In this document: positions 18,039-27,520 of the stretch, piece by piece
How the letters are laid out: each line of letters opens with the position of its first letter
Position numbering within the stretch: the first letter of the stretch is position 1
Assembly (NCBI GenBank): GCA_018261905.1
Contig: JAGTRU010000009.1
Location: forward strand, 62,001-126,000
Source of the DNA: Pseudomonadota bacterium
GTDB taxonomy: Bacteria > Pseudomonadota > Gammaproteobacteria > Burkholderiales > Rhodocyclaceae
Length of the DNA stretch: 64,000 nt
Reading direction: 5' to 3'
Notes under the pieces: generated by a model
What the model saw: only the letters and a program-made list of their open reading frames with translations
The model's database searches: none
Told to the model about the DNA's origin: nothing
Position numbers and translations under genes: made by a program

Positions 18039-18440
18039 ATGTTCGGTAAAAAAGCTGACAACAAGCCGCAGGGGCGGATCGACAGCCTGATCGGGGCGGG
18101 CACCCAGATTGAGGGCAATGTCCGTTTCACCGGTGGTTTGCGTATTGATGGCGAGGTCAAGGGCTCCGTCGAGGCGGCCGAAGGCGCGTCCTCGTCGACC
18201 CTGGTGCTCAGCGAACAAGCGCGGATCGAAGGTTCTGTGACGGTGGCTCATCTGGTCAGCAACGGGACGGTGGTCGGCCCGGTGACCGTCAGCGAATCGC
18301 TGGAACTGCAACCCAAGGCCCGGATCGTCGGCGATGTCGATTACAGCATTGTCGAAATGCACCAGGGGGCGGTCATCGAGGGGCGCTTGGTACATCGCGG
18401 TGCAAAATCGGTTGAACTAAAGCTGGCGGCTTCCAACTAA
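18039..18440 (+). CDS. Bactofilin (polymer-forming cytoskeletal protein)
   Basis: A 133-aa bactofilin: a short flexible N-terminus ([19 protein letters not shown]) followed by a right-handed beta-helix made of hydrophobic/glycine repeats such as [19 protein letters not shown] and [20 protein letters not shown] (~residues 20-120). Bactofilins polymerise without nucleotide and scaffold cell-wall enzymes at the membrane. The upstream coiled-coil membrane protein is probably a partner. An M23 peptidase of the type often found with bactofilins is encoded nearby at 19187-19996 on the other strand. Confidence 0.92.
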   Translation: MFGKKADNKPQGRIDSLIGAGTQIEGNVRFTGGLRIDGEVKGSVEAAEGASSSTLVLSEQARIEGSVTVAHLVSNGTVVGPVTVSESLELQPKARIVGDVDYSIVEMHQGAVIEGRLVHRGAKSVELKLAASN

Positions 18441-18445
18441 GTTCA

Positions 18446-18474
18446 TTGACCGGGATTGCACGGGCTCTCATAAT
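18446..18474 (+). promoter_or_regulatory. Sigma-70 promoter of erpA
   Basis: TTGACC, 17 bases, CATAAT, ending 30 bases before the erpA ATG; an AGGAG ribosome site lies at about 18491. Both boxes match five of six consensus positions. Confidence 0.75.
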
Positions 18475-18504
18475 CTCGCACCAATTTTCTCAGGAGTTTT
18501 TCGT

Positions 18505-18855
18505 ATGAATGCTGCAACTGACGTCGTTTCTCCCATCCTGTTTACCGACAGCGCCGCCAACAAGGTCAAGGAACTGATCGAGGAAGAGGGTAATCCGGGT
18601 CTCAAATTGCGCGTTTTCGTCACCGGTGGTGGCTGTTCCGGCTTCCAGTACGGTTTCACTTTCGATGAAGAAGTGAACGACGACGACACCACTATGGAAA
18701 AGAACGGCGTGACCCTGCTCATCGATCCGATGAGCTACCAGTATCTGGTCGGTGCCGAGATCGATTACTCCGAAGGTCTTGAAGGCTCGCAGTTCGTGAT
18801 TCGCAATCCGAACGCCACCTCGACCTGCGGTTGCGGTTCGTCTTTCTCCGCCTGA
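18505..18855 (+). CDS. erpA: Iron-sulfur cluster insertion protein ErpA
   Basis: A-type Fe-S carrier (116 aa) that hands clusters to apo-enzymes. The three cluster cysteines are in [11 protein letters not shown] (~51) and the C-terminal [11 protein letters not shown]. The length and the [15 protein letters not shown] spacing fit ErpA rather than IscA. It has its own good promoter just upstream and ends 12 bases before a convergent cysteine-cluster protein gene. Confidence 0.96.
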   Translation: MNAATDVVSPILFTDSAANKVKELIEEEGNPGLKLRVFVTGGGCSGFQYGFTFDEEVNDDDTTMEKNGVTLLIDPMSYQYLVGAEIDYSEGLEGSQFVIRNPNATSTCGCGSSFSA

Positions 18856-18867
18856 TTCCGGGCCGGG

Positions 18868-19185
18868 TCAGTTGGCTGGCTCGGCCGTGCAGTCACAGCC
18901 CTTGCCGGCCGCTATCCAGCGGGCGAGCAAGCGGCTGGTCAGTGCTTCGGCGACTTTCGGCAAGCATGGCAGGTAATTGCCCGGGGCGCTGAGCAGGCCG
19001 CAACGGTAGAGCGTCGCTTCTGCCGACCACCTGAGCGCCGGGCAGGGCCCCTTCTTCTGTAGAAAACGCAGGCGTGCCACCGGACAGGTTTCCAGGGCGC
19101 AACAGACGCCACAGCCGTTGCAGGCTTCCCCGGCGAGCGGCTTTTTCGGTGCCGCACTTTGCAGGTGGATGATTTCCTGTTGCAT
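18868..19185 (-). CDS. YkgJ-type cysteine cluster protein
   Basis: A 105-aa protein with a dense cysteine set: CNGCGVCCALETC near residue 20, then CPALRW, YRCGLL, LPCLPK and GCDC at the C-terminus. CxxCxxCC is the signature of the YkgJ (UPF0153) family, thought to bind zinc or an Fe-S cluster; no reaction is established. The start was set at MQQEIIHLQ, one base after the stop of the upstream M23 peptidase gene. The frame is open further upstream, but only antisense to that gene. It forms one unit with the peptidase genes. Confidence 0.8.
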   Translation of the reverse strand: MQQEIIHLQSAAPKKPLAGEACNGCGVCCALETCPVARLRFLQKKGPCPALRWSAEATLYRCGLLSAPGNYLPCLPKVAEALTSRLLARWIAAGKGCDCTAEPAN

Positions 19186-19186
19186 C

Positions 19187-19996
19187 TCAGTGGCGGGGAA
19201 GGAAAAGTTCGGGATCAACTGGGGTGTTGTTGAGGATGACCGCCCAGTGCAGGTGGGGACCGGTGGCGCGGCCAGTGGCGCCGACCGTGCCGAGGACCTC
19301 CCCTTTCTTGACGGTTTGCCCGGCCTGTACGGCGCAGCGAGCAAGGTGCATGTAGGCCGTCAGTAGCCCTTGGCCGTGATCGATGAAAACCGTATTGCCA
19401 TTGAAAAAATAGTTGCCGGTGTTGACGACCACCCCGTCGCCCGGCGCCGTGACTGGGGCGCCCGCCCCGGCAGCGACGTCGAGTCCGGCGTGCGGATTGC
19501 GTGGCAGGCCGTTGAAGATGCGGCGCAGGCCGAAACGCGAGGAGAGCCGTCCAGCGGCCGGCTGTGAAAAATCGGTGAGGGGCATGCTGGGCGAAAAGTG
19601 GCGTTTGATGCCATCGGTGATCGCCTGCTCGCGTTCGATACGGGCCAAATCGTCGGCATTCGGCTCGACCTTGCGTTGATCGCGGATGGTTAGCCGTTGT
19701 TCCGGGTAGTTCTTGAGCCGGACCGAAATGCTGCGGGTCGAAAAGGTCGAACCGTTGGCAACGCGGATCTCCAGTTCGCCGGGCAGGGTGTCGAGCGGAA
19801 TGCCGAATAGGGCAAACCAGCGTCCCTTGTCGCGGACGACGGCAATCGATTGTTCGTCCCAGCGTACCGTCGGGGCGCTCTGGCCGGCCGGGCCCAGATT
19901 GATCACGGCAATGCCGCCCGGGACCGGGGCGTCGATCGGCAAGGCCAGGGCTGCCGAGCCGGCCAGTGCCAGAACCAGCCCGCCGAGCCGGTGCAT
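19187..19996 (-). CDS. M23 family murein endopeptidase, exported
   Basis: A 269-aa periplasmic protein with a signal peptide (MHRLGGLVLALAGSAALALP). The C-terminal LytM/M23 zinc peptidase domain carries the ligands and catalytic residues in NPHAGLDVAAG, AYMHLARCAV and GPHLHWAVIL (HxxxD...HLH). It would cut peptide cross-links in peptidoglycan. The start is placed so that the ATG overlaps the stop of the ypfJ-like gene by one base (TGATG); an in-frame ATG 30 bases upstream is possible but lies inside that gene. The N-terminal ~130 residues form an Ig-like region seen in many M23 proteins. Confidence 0.92.
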   Translation of the reverse strand: MHRLGGLVLALAGSAALALPIDAPVPGGIAVINLGPAGQSAPTVRWDEQSIAVVRDKGRWFALFGIPLDTLPGELEIRVANGSTFSTRSISVRLKNYPEQRLTIRDQRKVEPNADDLARIEREQAITDGIKRHFSPSMPLTDFSQPAAGRLSSRFGLRRIFNGLPRNPHAGLDVAAGAGAPVTAPGDGVVVNTGNYFFNGNTVFIDHGQGLLTAYMHLARCAVQAGQTVKKGEVLGTVGATGRATGPHLHWAVILNNTPVDPELFLPRH

Positions 19997-20865
19997 CAGA
20001 GCGACTTGGCCTTGAAGGTGTTGCACTGGTTCATGTCGCCACTTTCAAAACCGCGTTTGAACCAGCGGACGCGTTGTTCCGAACTGCCGTGCGTGAAGCT
20101 TTCCGGCACGATGCGGCCCTGCGCTTGTTGCTGCAGGCGGTCGTCACCGATCGCCGAGGCGGCCGTCAGGGCGGCTTCCAGGTCGCCCGGTTCGAGGACT
20201 TTTTTCATGGTGTCGGTGCGCTTGCCCCAGACGCCGGCCAGACAGTCGGCCTGCAGTTCCATCCGCACGGAGAGGGCGTTGCCCTCGGCCTTGCCGGCCC
20301 GTTGCTGGGCCGTATGCACCTTGTCGGCGATGCCGAGCAGGTTCTGCACGTGATGGCCGACTTCGTGGGCGATCACGTAGGCTTGGGCAAATTCGCCGGG
20401 GGCCTTGAAGCGGTCTTTCAATTCGCGGTAGAAGGCGAGGTCGATGTAAACCTTGTGGTCGCCCGGGCAGTAGAAGGGGCCCATGGCCGTCTGCCCGGTG
20501 CCGCAGGCGGTGGGCGTGGCGCCGGTGAATAGCACCAGGCGGGGTTTTTCGTACTGCCGGCCATTGGCGCGGAAGACTTCGGTCCAGGTGTCTTCCGTCG
20601 AGGCCAGGACCTTGGCGACGAAGTGCGTCATCGGGTCGTCGGCCGGCGGCTTGTGGGCGGCTGGCGCGCTCTGCGGGCCGACCGGGTTGCCGCCGCTCAG
20701 CAGGTTGAGGACGGTCAGCGGATTGATGCCGAGGAAGTAGCTGGCGGCCAGTGCGATGATGATGCCGCCGATCCCGATATTGCCGCCGCCCAAACTCAGG
20801 CCGCCCCCGCCGCTTCCCCGGCGGTCTTCGACGTTGTCACTTTCGCGTTGGTCGTCGAGGCGCAT
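19996..20865 (-). CDS. Neutral zinc metallopeptidase (YpfJ family)
   Basis: A 289-aa membrane-anchored protease of the YpfJ/M48-like 'neutral zinc metallopeptidase' family. It starts MRLDDQRESDNVEDRRG, which is typical, and has a glycine-rich linker, one transmembrane helix (IGGIIIALAASYFLGINP) and the zinc motif HEVGHHVQNLLG (~170), with a downstream ELQADCLAGVWG that supplies the third ligand. Substrates are unknown. The open frame extends upstream into pyrF antisense, so the MRLDDQ start was chosen. It lies 11 bases after pyrF and is coupled to the M23 gene. Confidence 0.9.
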   Translation of the reverse strand: MRLDDQRESDNVEDRRGSGGGGLSLGGGNIGIGGIIIALAASYFLGINPLTVLNLLSGGNPVGPQSAPAAHKPPADDPMTHFVAKVLASTEDTWTEVFRANGRQYEKPRLVLFTGATPTACGTGQTAMGPFYCPGDHKVYIDLAFYRELKDRFKAPGEFAQAYVIAHEVGHHVQNLLGIADKVHTAQQRAGKAEGNALSVRMELQADCLAGVWGKRTDTMKKVLEPGDLEAALTAASAIGDDRLQQQAQGRIVPESFTHGSSEQRVRWFKRGFESGDMNQCNTFKAKSL

Positions 20866-20876
20866 GCTGTATTTCC

Positions 20877-21689
20877 TTAACGGTAGAGATTGATGGCGTC
20901 GCGGGTTTCCCGGGCGACCCGGCGAGCTGCCGCGGCAAAGTTTTCGTCCTTGCCGGCATAGAGGATGGCGCGCGAGGAATTGATCATCAGGCCGCCGCCG
21001 TCGGCGGTCCGGCCGGCCCGCACGGTCGCTTCGATATCGCCGCCCTGGGCGCCGATGCCCGGGACGAGCAGCGGAATGTCGCCGACGATTTCGCGGACGC
21101 GGGCGATTTCGGCCGGGAAAGTGGCGCCGACGACCAGGGCGCACTGGCCGTTGCGGTTCCATTCGGTCGCCACCAGGCGGGCGACCCGTTCGTAGAGTTT
21201 TTCACCGCCGACATCGAGGAATTGCAGGTCGCTGCCGCCCGGATTGGAGGTGCGGCAAAGCAGGATGACGCCCTTGTTCGGATAGGCCAGCCAGGGCTCG
21301 ACCGAGTCGCGGCCCATGTAGGGATTGATCGTCACGGCATCGGCCTGGAAGCGTTCGAAGGCCTCGACGGCATACTGCTCGGCGGTCGAACCGATGTCGC
21401 CGCGCTTGGCATCGAGAATCACCGGAATGCCCGGGTGTTTTTCGTGAATGTGGGTGATCAGCGCTTCAAGCTGGTCTTCGGCACGCCGCGCCGCGAAGTA
21501 GGCGATCTGCGGTTTGAAGGCGCAGACCAGGTCGGCCGTCGCATCGACGATGTCGGCGCAGAAGGCGAAGATCGCGTCGTCGCGGTTGTGTAGATGGATG
21601 GGGAATTTGGCCGGATCGGGATCGAGGCCGACGCAGAGCAGTGAGTTGTTCTTCTGCCAGGCGGCGGCGAGCATTTGGGTAAAAGTCAT
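20877..21689 (-). CDS. pyrF: Orotidine 5'-phosphate decarboxylase
   Basis: The last step of UMP synthesis (270 aa, subfamily 2, the longer bacterial form). The catalytic [15 protein letters not shown] segment (Lys-Asp tetrad, ~100) is present, as are the N-terminal [10 protein letters not shown] and C-terminal [10 protein letters not shown] loops that bind phosphate. Its ATG overlaps the stop of the adenine methyltransferase gene by 4 bases, so it is co-translated with it. This is an unusual partner for a pyrimidine gene. Confidence 0.97.
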   Translation of the reverse strand: MTFTQMLAAAWQKNNSLLCVGLDPDPAKFPIHLHNRDDAIFAFCADIVDATADLVCAFKPQIAYFAARRAEDQLEALITHIHEKHPGIPVILDAKRGDIGSTAEQYAVEAFERFQADAVTINPYMGRDSVEPWLAYPNKGVILLCRTSNPGGSDLQFLDVGGEKLYERVARLVATEWNRNGQCALVVGATFPAEIARVREIVGDIPLLVPGIGAQGGDIEATVRAGRTADGGGLMINSSRAILYAGKDENFAAAARRVARETRDAINLYR

Positions 21690-22867
21690 GCGACGTCCTT
21701 GAGTTTTTCAGACGGTAAATAACGGGAAAATTTCTCCGGCAGCAGACAGGTTTGCAGGCTGCGCTGGGTGAACAGGAAACGACCGTCGCAGACAAAGCCG
21801 AGTTCCTGCCAATCGACTTCCTTGTTCAGCATCATCGTGCATTCGATCAGCTCGCGCCGGGGTATGCGCTGGTTCTTGGTGAATAGCGCCAGGACCGCGC
21901 CGTCGAAACTGTTGCAGTCGTGCAGGAAGAAGGGCTCGGCCTTGCGGGTCCGGCCATTGACGTAGATGCGCGGGTGCAGGTTGATCGGGAAGGCGCGCCC
22001 CCACTGCCACCAGTTACCCTCGTCGAAGGTTTTGACGCGGCGGGCCAGCAATTCGTCCTTGTGTTTGTCGAGGTGGGGGTGCTTGATGCCGTAGAGCATG
22101 CGGCGGGTTTCCCCGGTGTCGACAGTCTTCGAGCAGACGAATTCCATGTTGCCCTTGGGGTGGGTGTAGATATGGTCCGCTCCGGAGACGGCGCCGACCT
22201 TGACCATGAAGACATCGGAAAAGCGCACGCTGTAATTGTCACGTAAAAACATCAGCTGACCATCGGCTTCGACGAAGCGTCGGCCATCGGCCATCTGGCG
22301 GTCCTGTCGGTCCTTCTCGAAACGGAAGATGGCGCAGTTCGGGGTGTGTTCGCCAAAGACGCGGACATCGCCGGTTTCGTAAAAATGCGTGATGCTGCCC
22401 TGTTCGAACAGCCAGGCGTTAAGCTTCTTGGCGGCGGTCAGTTTGATGAATTCGCGGGGCACGATGAACACCAGTTCGCCGCCCGGCCGCAGGTGGTGGA
22501 TGCACTTTTCGATGAAAAACAGGAACAGGTTGCTGCGCCCATCGAATAGTCTGGAATCAAGCTTTTTCCGAGTGTCGCGGCCGATATCCTGAAAACGCAC
22601 ATACGGCGGGTTGCCGACGATGCTGTCGAATTGTTCGCTCAGCGGGTAGTCGAAGAAATCGCTGACCAGGCTACCTGCCGGCGCGACCCGGGGGTCGATC
22701 TCGATGCCGACGCAATCGTTACGCCGTTCCCGCAGTCGATGGAAAAAGGCGCCGTCGCCGGCCGACGGCTCCAGGGCTCGACCGTTGTTTCGACAAAGAT
22801 CGAGCATGAACTCGACGACCTTGGGTGGCGTGAATACCTGGCCGAGTTGGGCGACGTTACGGTTCAT
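21686..22867 (-). CDS. Eco57I-like N6-adenine DNA methyltransferase, no restriction partner in view
   Basis: A 393-aa class I SAM-dependent methyltransferase. Motif [12 protein letters not shown] (~32-42) binds SAM and motif IV NPPYVRF (~90) is the N6-adenine catalytic loop. The C-terminal half (residues ~200-393) would carry target recognition. The start [15 protein letters not shown] was chosen because it overlaps the stop of the 71-aa gene upstream (ATGA) and matches the usual [11 protein letters not shown] opening. No endonuclease lies nearby; it sits inside a glnS-small protein-methylase-pyrF unit. It could be a solitary epigenetic or rRNA/DNA methylase. The methylated sequence cannot be predicted. 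Confidence 0.85.
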   Translation of the reverse strand: MNRNVAQLGQVFTPPKVVEFMLDLCRNNGRALEPSAGDGAFFHRLRERRNDCVGIEIDPRVAPAGSLVSDFFDYPLSEQFDSIVGNPPYVRFQDIGRDTRKKLDSRLFDGRSNLFLFFIEKCIHHLRPGGELVFIVPREFIKLTAAKKLNAWLFEQGSITHFYETGDVRVFGEHTPNCAIFRFEKDRQDRQMADGRRFVEADGQLMFLRDNYSVRFSDVFMVKVGAVSGADHIYTHPKGNMEFVCSKTVDTGETRRMLYGIKHPHLDKHKDELLARRVKTFDEGNWWQWGRAFPINLHPRIYVNGRTRKAEPFFLHDCNSFDGAVLALFTKNQRIPRRELIECTMMLNKEVDWQELGFVCDGRFLFTQRSLQTCLLPEKFSRYLPSEKLKDVA

Positions 22868-23079
22868 GTTTGCTCTGATGAAGGGGGGGCGGCCGCAGGC
22901 GAAGGCAAAGGCGGTTCCGCTCGCGCCTTCTTTTCCCAATAGCGGAGGTTTTTGCTTTCGTCGGCAAAACGGAACCGGCCATAAAGCTCACAGCCTTTCA
23001 TGCCCGGATCGCACGGCAGGTTGTTGATCTTGTTGCAATGATCATCGACCTCGTGCGGGCAGCCCCATCCGCCAGCCAT
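22864..23079 (-). CDS. Small cysteine-containing hypothetical protein
   Basis: A 71-aa protein not recognised. It has four cysteines in the first 30 residues (GCPHEVDDHC, LPCDPGMKGC), spaced like a small metal-binding site, and a low-complexity proline/alanine tail. It starts 5 bases after the glnS stop and its own stop overlaps the methyltransferase ATG, so it is translationally linked to both. The proximity suggests a partner or regulator of the methyltransferase, which is inference only. Confidence 0.65.
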   Translation of the reverse strand: MAGGWGCPHEVDDHCNKINNLPCDPGMKGCELYGRFRFADESKNLRYWEKKARAEPPLPSPAAAPPSSEQT

Positions 23080-23084
23080 CTCGC

Positions 23085-24806
23085 TTAACCTGCCTTGCCC
23101 CAGGAGTCTTTCAGGGTTACCGCCCGATTGAAGACCGGCTGGCCTTCTTGCGAATCGACGCGGTCGGCGACGAAATAGCCGTGCCGCTCAAACTGGAAGC
23201 GTTCTTCGGGTTTGGCGTCGCGCAGGCAGGCTTCGAGCTGGGCGGTGATGGTGCGACAGGAATCGGTATTCATGTCGTCGAGGAAATCGCGTTCCAGGTC
23301 CGGCGCATCGCCTTCGCGCCGGGCACCGGGGGCGGGCACCTTGAACAGGCGGTCGTAGAGGCGGATTTCGGCGGCGTAGGACTGGGCGGCAGAAACCCAG
23401 TGCAGGTTGCCCTTGACCTTGACGCTGTCGGCGCCCGGCGTACCGGACTTGGTGTCGGGCAGGTAATTGCAATGGACGGCGGTGACCTTGCCGTTCTCGT
23501 CCTTGTCGCAGCCGGTGCATTCGACCACGTAGCCGTAACGCAGGCGCGCCATGTTGCCCGGGAACAGGCGGCGGAAACCCTTGCTCGGCACTTCCATGAA
23601 GTCCTCGCCCTCGATCCACAGTTCGCGCGAGAAGGGCACGGTGCGCTGGCCGAGTTCCGGGTGCAGCGGGTGGTTCGGTGCCTGGCACTCTTCGACCTGG
23701 CCGGCCGGGTAGTTGTCGATGATCAGCTTGACCGGGTCGAGCACGGCGATGCGGCGCTGGTCGGATTCGTTCATGACTTCGCGCATGGCGTCTTCGAACA
23801 GCACGTAGTCGATCAGCGAATCGGGGTCATCCCAGCCGTTGACATGTTTTTCCTCGACTAGCTGAATGAGTTTGCGCTTGGACAGCACGACATAGGTCAG
23901 GTTGAGGCGCGAGAATTCGATCTGCTGCGGTAGCGGGCGCTGCAGCAGGCCGCCTTCGGCCAGGCGTTCGAGCAGCCAGTCGTAGAACGGGCGCTGGTCT
24001 TCGAATTCCAGGGTGCAGATCGAGTGGGTGATGTTCTCCAGCGCATCCTCGATCGGGTGGGCGAAGGTGTACATCGGGTAGACGCACCACTTGTCGCCGG
24101 TGTTGTGGTGGGTGGCGTGGCGGATGCGGTAGATGGCCGGATCGCGCAGATTGATGTTGGGCGCCGCCATGTCGATCTTGGCGCGCAGGATATGGGTGCC
24201 ATCGGCGAATTCGCCGGCCTGCATGCGCTTGAACAGGTCCATGTTCTCGGCGACGCTGCGGCTGCGGAAAGGCGAATCCTGGCCGGCCTGGGTCAGCGTG
24301 CCGCGCTTGGCGCGCATTTCCTCGGCCGACTGGCTGTCGACGTAGGCGTGGCCGGCCGAGATCAGGTATTCGGCGAACTGGGCCATCCAGTCGAAATAGT
24401 TGGAGGCCTGGTAAAGATTGTTTTCGCCGTCCTTTTCCCAGGAGCAGCCCAGCCATTTGACGGCATCGACGATGGAATCGACGTATTCCTGCTCTTCCTT
24501 TTCCGGATTGGTGTCGTCGAAGCGCAGGTGGCAGCGGCCGCCGTATTGCTCGGCGAGACCGAAGTTGAGCAGGATCGACTTGGCATGGCCGAAATGCAGG
24601 TAGCCGTTCGGCTCGGGCGGGAAGCGGGTGCGGATCTTGGCCGGGTCGAGCGCTGCCGCGGCATGGTCGGCTGCCGTGCCCGGCTGGCCAGCCCAGCGCC
24701 GCTGGGCATGCTTGCCGGCGGCGAGGTCGGCTTCGACGATGTTCTTGATGAAATTGGCGGCGGGGGCCGTTTCCGGCTTGTTGGCGGGCTGGTTGGGGCT
24801 GCTCAC
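23085..24806 (-). CDS. glnS: Glutamine--tRNA ligase
   Basis: Class I synthetase (573 aa) for tRNA-Gln. The HIGH motif appears as PEPNGYLHFGHAKS (~65-78) and the KMSKS-like loop as VVLSKRKL (~305). The C-terminal beta-barrel anticodon-binding region follows. Length is standard, with a short N-terminal extension rich in Ala/Pro. Direct GlnRS is typical of Beta- and Gammaproteobacteria. It starts about 100 bases from the end of the chemoreceptor gene and leads the glnS-small protein-methylase-pyrF-ypfJ-M23-ykgJ run. Confidence 0.98.
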   Translation of the reverse strand: MSSPNQPANKPETAPAANFIKNIVEADLAAGKHAQRRWAGQPGTAADHAAAALDPAKIRTRFPPEPNGYLHFGHAKSILLNFGLAEQYGGRCHLRFDDTNPEKEEQEYVDSIVDAVKWLGCSWEKDGENNLYQASNYFDWMAQFAEYLISAGHAYVDSQSAEEMRAKRGTLTQAGQDSPFRSRSVAENMDLFKRMQAGEFADGTHILRAKIDMAAPNINLRDPAIYRIRHATHHNTGDKWCVYPMYTFAHPIEDALENITHSICTLEFEDQRPFYDWLLERLAEGGLLQRPLPQQIEFSRLNLTYVVLSKRKLIQLVEEKHVNGWDDPDSLIDYVLFEDAMREVMNESDQRRIAVLDPVKLIIDNYPAGQVEECQAPNHPLHPELGQRTVPFSRELWIEGEDFMEVPSKGFRRLFPGNMARLRYGYVVECTGCDKDENGKVTAVHCNYLPDTKSGTPGADSVKVKGNLHWVSAAQSYAAEIRLYDRLFKVPAPGARREGDAPDLERDFLDDMNTDSCRTITAQLEACLRDAKPEERFQFERHGYFVADRVDSQEGQPVFNRAVTLKDSWGKAG

Positions 24807-24908
24807 GGTAAAACCTCGGATTTTGATGCCGCTATTTTAACCGGCAGAGCGCCCCGGACTGCTACAAATCGCCCGCAAAAACCGGCGGAATGCGCCGGGT
24901 GGCGGGCT

Positions 24909-26534
24909 TCAAACCCGGAAGCGTTCGGTTGCCGATTTCAGCGACTGGGCCGTTTCGAGCAGATCATGGGCGGCGCGGGCGGTGATGTTCATGCTTTCCC
25001 CGGTGTGTTCGACCTGGTTGGCGATGCGTTCCACCTGCTGGGCCAAGCCATTGCTCGCTTCGCTCTGTTCGCGGGTCGAGGCGGCGACTTCACGGACCAG
25101 GTTCTGGGCCGAGCGCGAGCCTTCGGCAATGCGATGCAGCAACTCCGTGGTCTGGCTGGCGGTAGCGCGGGCTTTTTCGGCTTCGGGCAGGGCCGCATCC
25201 ATGACTTTGGCGGTACTTTGGGTTTCGCTCTGAATGCGGTCGACGACGCCGGAAATTTCGACGGTGGCTTTTTCGGTACGTTCGGCGAGCACCCGGACTT
25301 CGTCGGCGACCACGGCAAAGCCGCGGCCCTGCTCGCCGGCGCGGGCGGCTTCAATGGCGGCGTTGAGGGCGAGCAGATTGGTCTGCCCGGCAATGTCCTT
25401 GATGACCGCGGCGATCCTGGCGACTTCCTGGGTATTGGCGGATAGCGAGCGGACTTTGTCGGCGGCGTTGGCGACGGTACTTGCCATCGTCGAGATGTTT
25501 GCGGCCACCGTTTCGACACTGCGTTCGCCCTGGGCGGCCAGGTCGGCGGCATCGCTGGCATAGCGTTCGGTTTCGCCGGCATTGTCGGAAACGTGGGTGA
25601 TGGAAACGGTCAGTTCTTCCATGGCGGCGGCCATGGCCTGGGTCGATTCGGTTTCCGCTTCCGCCGCATGGGCAACCTCGGCTGAGGTGTCGGCGATCTG
25701 GCGCGCGGAATTGGAAACCTGGTTGGCGCCCTGGGTGATATCGCCCATCATGCCGCGCAGGGCCTGGACCAAGCTGCCGAGTTCGGCAAGCAGGCTGTTG
25801 CGCTGCGCGCTGCCCAGGGATGTGGTCAAGTCGCCAGCGGCGACCTTGGCCATGGCGGCGAGCGCCTCGGCCGGTTCGCCACCGATCTGGGCGAGGATCA
25901 AACGGGCGATCCACCAGGCGATGGCGCCGACCGAGAGCAGGATCAGGCCGATGACCACGGCGGCATTGCGGACCTGGGCGTAAAACAGGGCGTCGAGGTC
26001 ATCGATATACAAACCGGTACCAATCACCCAGTCCCATGGCTCGAAATGTTGCAGGTAGTGAAGTTTCGGCACCTGCACGTCGCTGCCGGGTTTTGGCGTC
26101 TGCGTTTCGACAAAGCCGGTTTTGTCGAGGGCGACGCCAATCATGTTGCGGATGGTATAGGCGCCGCTCTTGTCCTGGCGGTCCCAGTGGGCTTTGCCGA
26201 CGTATTCGGGACGGATCGGGTGCATGACGCCGATGCCCTTGCTGTCGTAGGTGTAAAAATATTCGTTGCCCTGGTAGCGGACGCTGCGCAAGACATCCTT
26301 GGCCAGTTTCTGGGCCTGCTCCCGGCTCAACTCGCCCCGGGTTTCCTGAGCGTGAAAGTCCTTGACGGCGGTCAGCGCAATATCGACGGTCGCTTGCAGC
26401 GTTGCCTTGCGGTCTTCCAGCAATTGGCCGCGCAGATGGATGATTTCGAAAGTGCCCAGGGCGAGCAGCCCAAGCAGTGCGACCAGTACCAACAGGGCAA
26501 GACGCCCCTTCAGACTCTGGAAATTAAGTCCCAT
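24909..26534 (-). CDS. Methyl-accepting chemotaxis protein with single Cache sensor
   Basis: A 541-aa chemoreceptor. It has an N-terminal membrane helix ([20 protein letters not shown]), a periplasmic sCache_2-type domain (about 35-190, with [20 protein letters not shown] and [11 protein letters not shown], typical of small-carboxylate sensors), a second helix ([20 protein letters not shown]), HAMP, and the signalling domain with the conserved hairpin [30 protein letters not shown]. No C-terminal CheR-binding pentapeptide is seen. The start uses [10 protein letters not shown], with GAGGAGG placed seven bases upstream. Ligand unknown. A 21-bp inverted repeat lies just upstream. Confidence 0.93.
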   Translation of the reverse strand: MGLNFQSLKGRLALLVLVALLGLLALGTFEIIHLRGQLLEDRKATLQATVDIALTAVKDFHAQETRGELSREQAQKLAKDVLRSVRYQGNEYFYTYDSKGIGVMHPIRPEYVGKAHWDRQDKSGAYTIRNMIGVALDKTGFVETQTPKPGSDVQVPKLHYLQHFEPWDWVIGTGLYIDDLDALFYAQVRNAAVVIGLILLSVGAIAWWIARLILAQIGGEPAEALAAMAKVAAGDLTTSLGSAQRNSLLAELGSLVQALRGMMGDITQGANQVSNSARQIADTSAEVAHAAEAETESTQAMAAAMEELTVSITHVSDNAGETERYASDAADLAAQGERSVETVAANISTMASTVANAADKVRSLSANTQEVARIAAVIKDIAGQTNLLALNAAIEAARAGEQGRGFAVVADEVRVLAERTEKATVEISGVVDRIQSETQSTAKVMDAALPEAEKARATASQTTELLHRIAEGSRSAQNLVREVAASTREQSEASNGLAQQVERIANQVEHTGESMNITARAAHDLLETAQSLKSATERFRV

Positions 26535-26564
26535 ATTTCCTCCTCGTTTTGATGGCAAGTGTTC

Positions 26565-26585
26565 TTGACAGATGATGTATGTCAA
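26565..26585 (-). promoter_or_regulatory. Inverted repeat upstream of the chemoreceptor gene
   Basis: TTGACA (26565-26570), 9 bases, TGTCAA (26580-26585) forms a perfect 6-base inverted repeat 30 bases before the chemoreceptor ATG. Read on the minus strand, TTGACATACATCAT also matches an FNR/DNR-type box (TTGAT-N4-ATCAA) at eight of ten positions. It may be an operator. Confidence 0.35.
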
Positions 26586-26674
26586 TTTTTTTATATTTGC
26601 CAGACAGAGTATTCCTGCCAGAATTTGTTGTCCATATTTAGATTGGGCAAAGCGAACGGCTACAATGGCGAACC

Positions 26675-27082
26675 ATGAATCCGCACCAGAATTTCACTTT
26701 TTTGAATTTTCTCGCCGTCGGTGGTGGCGCGGCGCTTGGCGCCTGGGCGCGCTGGTTGCTCGGTCTGACCTTGAACCCGCTGTTTTTTGCGGTGCCCTTG
26801 GGAACCCTCGCCGCCAACCTGCTCGGCGGCTATCTGGTCGGTGTGGCCGTCGGCCTGTTCCACCTCAACTCGCACTTCCCGCTGGCCTGGAAGCTGTTTG
26901 CGATTACCGGCTTCCTCGGTGGCCTGACCACCTTTTCCACTTTCTCGGCCGAAGTCGTCGAGCGCCTGCTGGCCGGCCAACCGGCCTGGGCCATCGGGCT
27001 CGGTAGCGTACACCTCATCGGTTCGCTGGGGGCGACCTACCTCGGGTTATTGACCGTCGGGGCGACGCGTATCTGGTCCTGA
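26675..27082 (+). CDS. crcB: Fluoride ion channel CrcB/FluC
   Basis: A 135-aa four-helix protein that dimerises into a fluoride-exporting channel. It contains the family [14 protein letters not shown] segment and the [15 protein letters not shown] motif, with the phenylalanine box and the TFST sequence that binds the central sodium. Length is normal for a single-gene homodimeric channel. No fluoride riboswitch signature was found in the short upstream region; only a lone TACAAT (-10-like) sits 9 bases before the ATG. Its 3' end overlaps the convergent ankyrin gene by 36 bases. Confidence 0.96.
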   Translation: MNPHQNFTFLNFLAVGGGAALGAWARWLLGLTLNPLFFAVPLGTLAANLLGGYLVGVAVGLFHLNSHFPLAWKLFAITGFLGGLTTFSTFSAEVVERLLAGQPAWAIGLGSVHLIGSLGATYLGLLTVGATRIWS

Positions 27083-27520
27083 GCGTGCCTGCCGCAACAG
27101 CTTCAGGCATTCGATCGAGGCGGCCAGATCGAGGGCACTGAAATCGTCGAAATTTTTCAGTTGCGCATTGGCCCCCTTGTCGAGCAGCAGTTTGACCAGG
27201 TCCGGCTTGCTGTTCGAGGCGACATACATCAGGCAAGTGGCGCCATTGCCGTTCTGACGGTCGATCTCGATGCCGGCGCCGATCAGGTCTTCGATAATGC
27301 CGTGATCGCCGTTGTAGCAGGCCAGCCAGAGGGCGTTACAGCCGTCGGTATTGCTGGCGTTGAGAGCGGCGCCAAGGGCTAGGAGTTGGCCGACGATGTC
27401 GCGCCGGCCAAGCTTGGCGGCCCGCATCAGGGGCGTGAAACGACCATCGGCCAGGGGGCTGTCGATATCGTCGGCGGCAAAACCGTGCTCGGAGAGAAAG
27501 GCGGCCAGTGCTGGTGTCAT
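27047..27520 (-). CDS. Ankyrin-repeat protein
   Basis: A 157-aa protein with three to four ankyrin repeats: FTPLMRAAKLGRRDIVGQLL, CNALWLACYNGDHGIIEDLI, ATCLMYVASNSKPDLVKLLL and a partial FSALDLAASIE. No signal peptide or membrane segment is present, so it is probably cytoplasmic and binds a protein partner. The start MTPALAAFL overlaps the stop of the SagB-like gene (ATGA), so the two are made together and the oxidoreductase is the likely partner. The open frame extends far upstream, but only as antisense-type sequence inside that gene. Confidence 0.85.
   Translation of the reverse strand: MTPALAAFLSEHGFAADDIDSPLADGRFTPLMRAAKLGRRDIVGQLLALGAALNASNTDGCNALWLACYNGDHGIIEDLIGAGIEIDRQNGNGATCLMYVASNSKPDLVKLLLDKGANAQLKNFDDFSALDLAASIECLKLLRQARSGPDTRRPDGQ

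Noticed and set aside
26581..26674. Fluoride riboswitch upstream of crcB
   Set aside because: The conserved GGNGAUGGNG...GCUGAUG core is absent.
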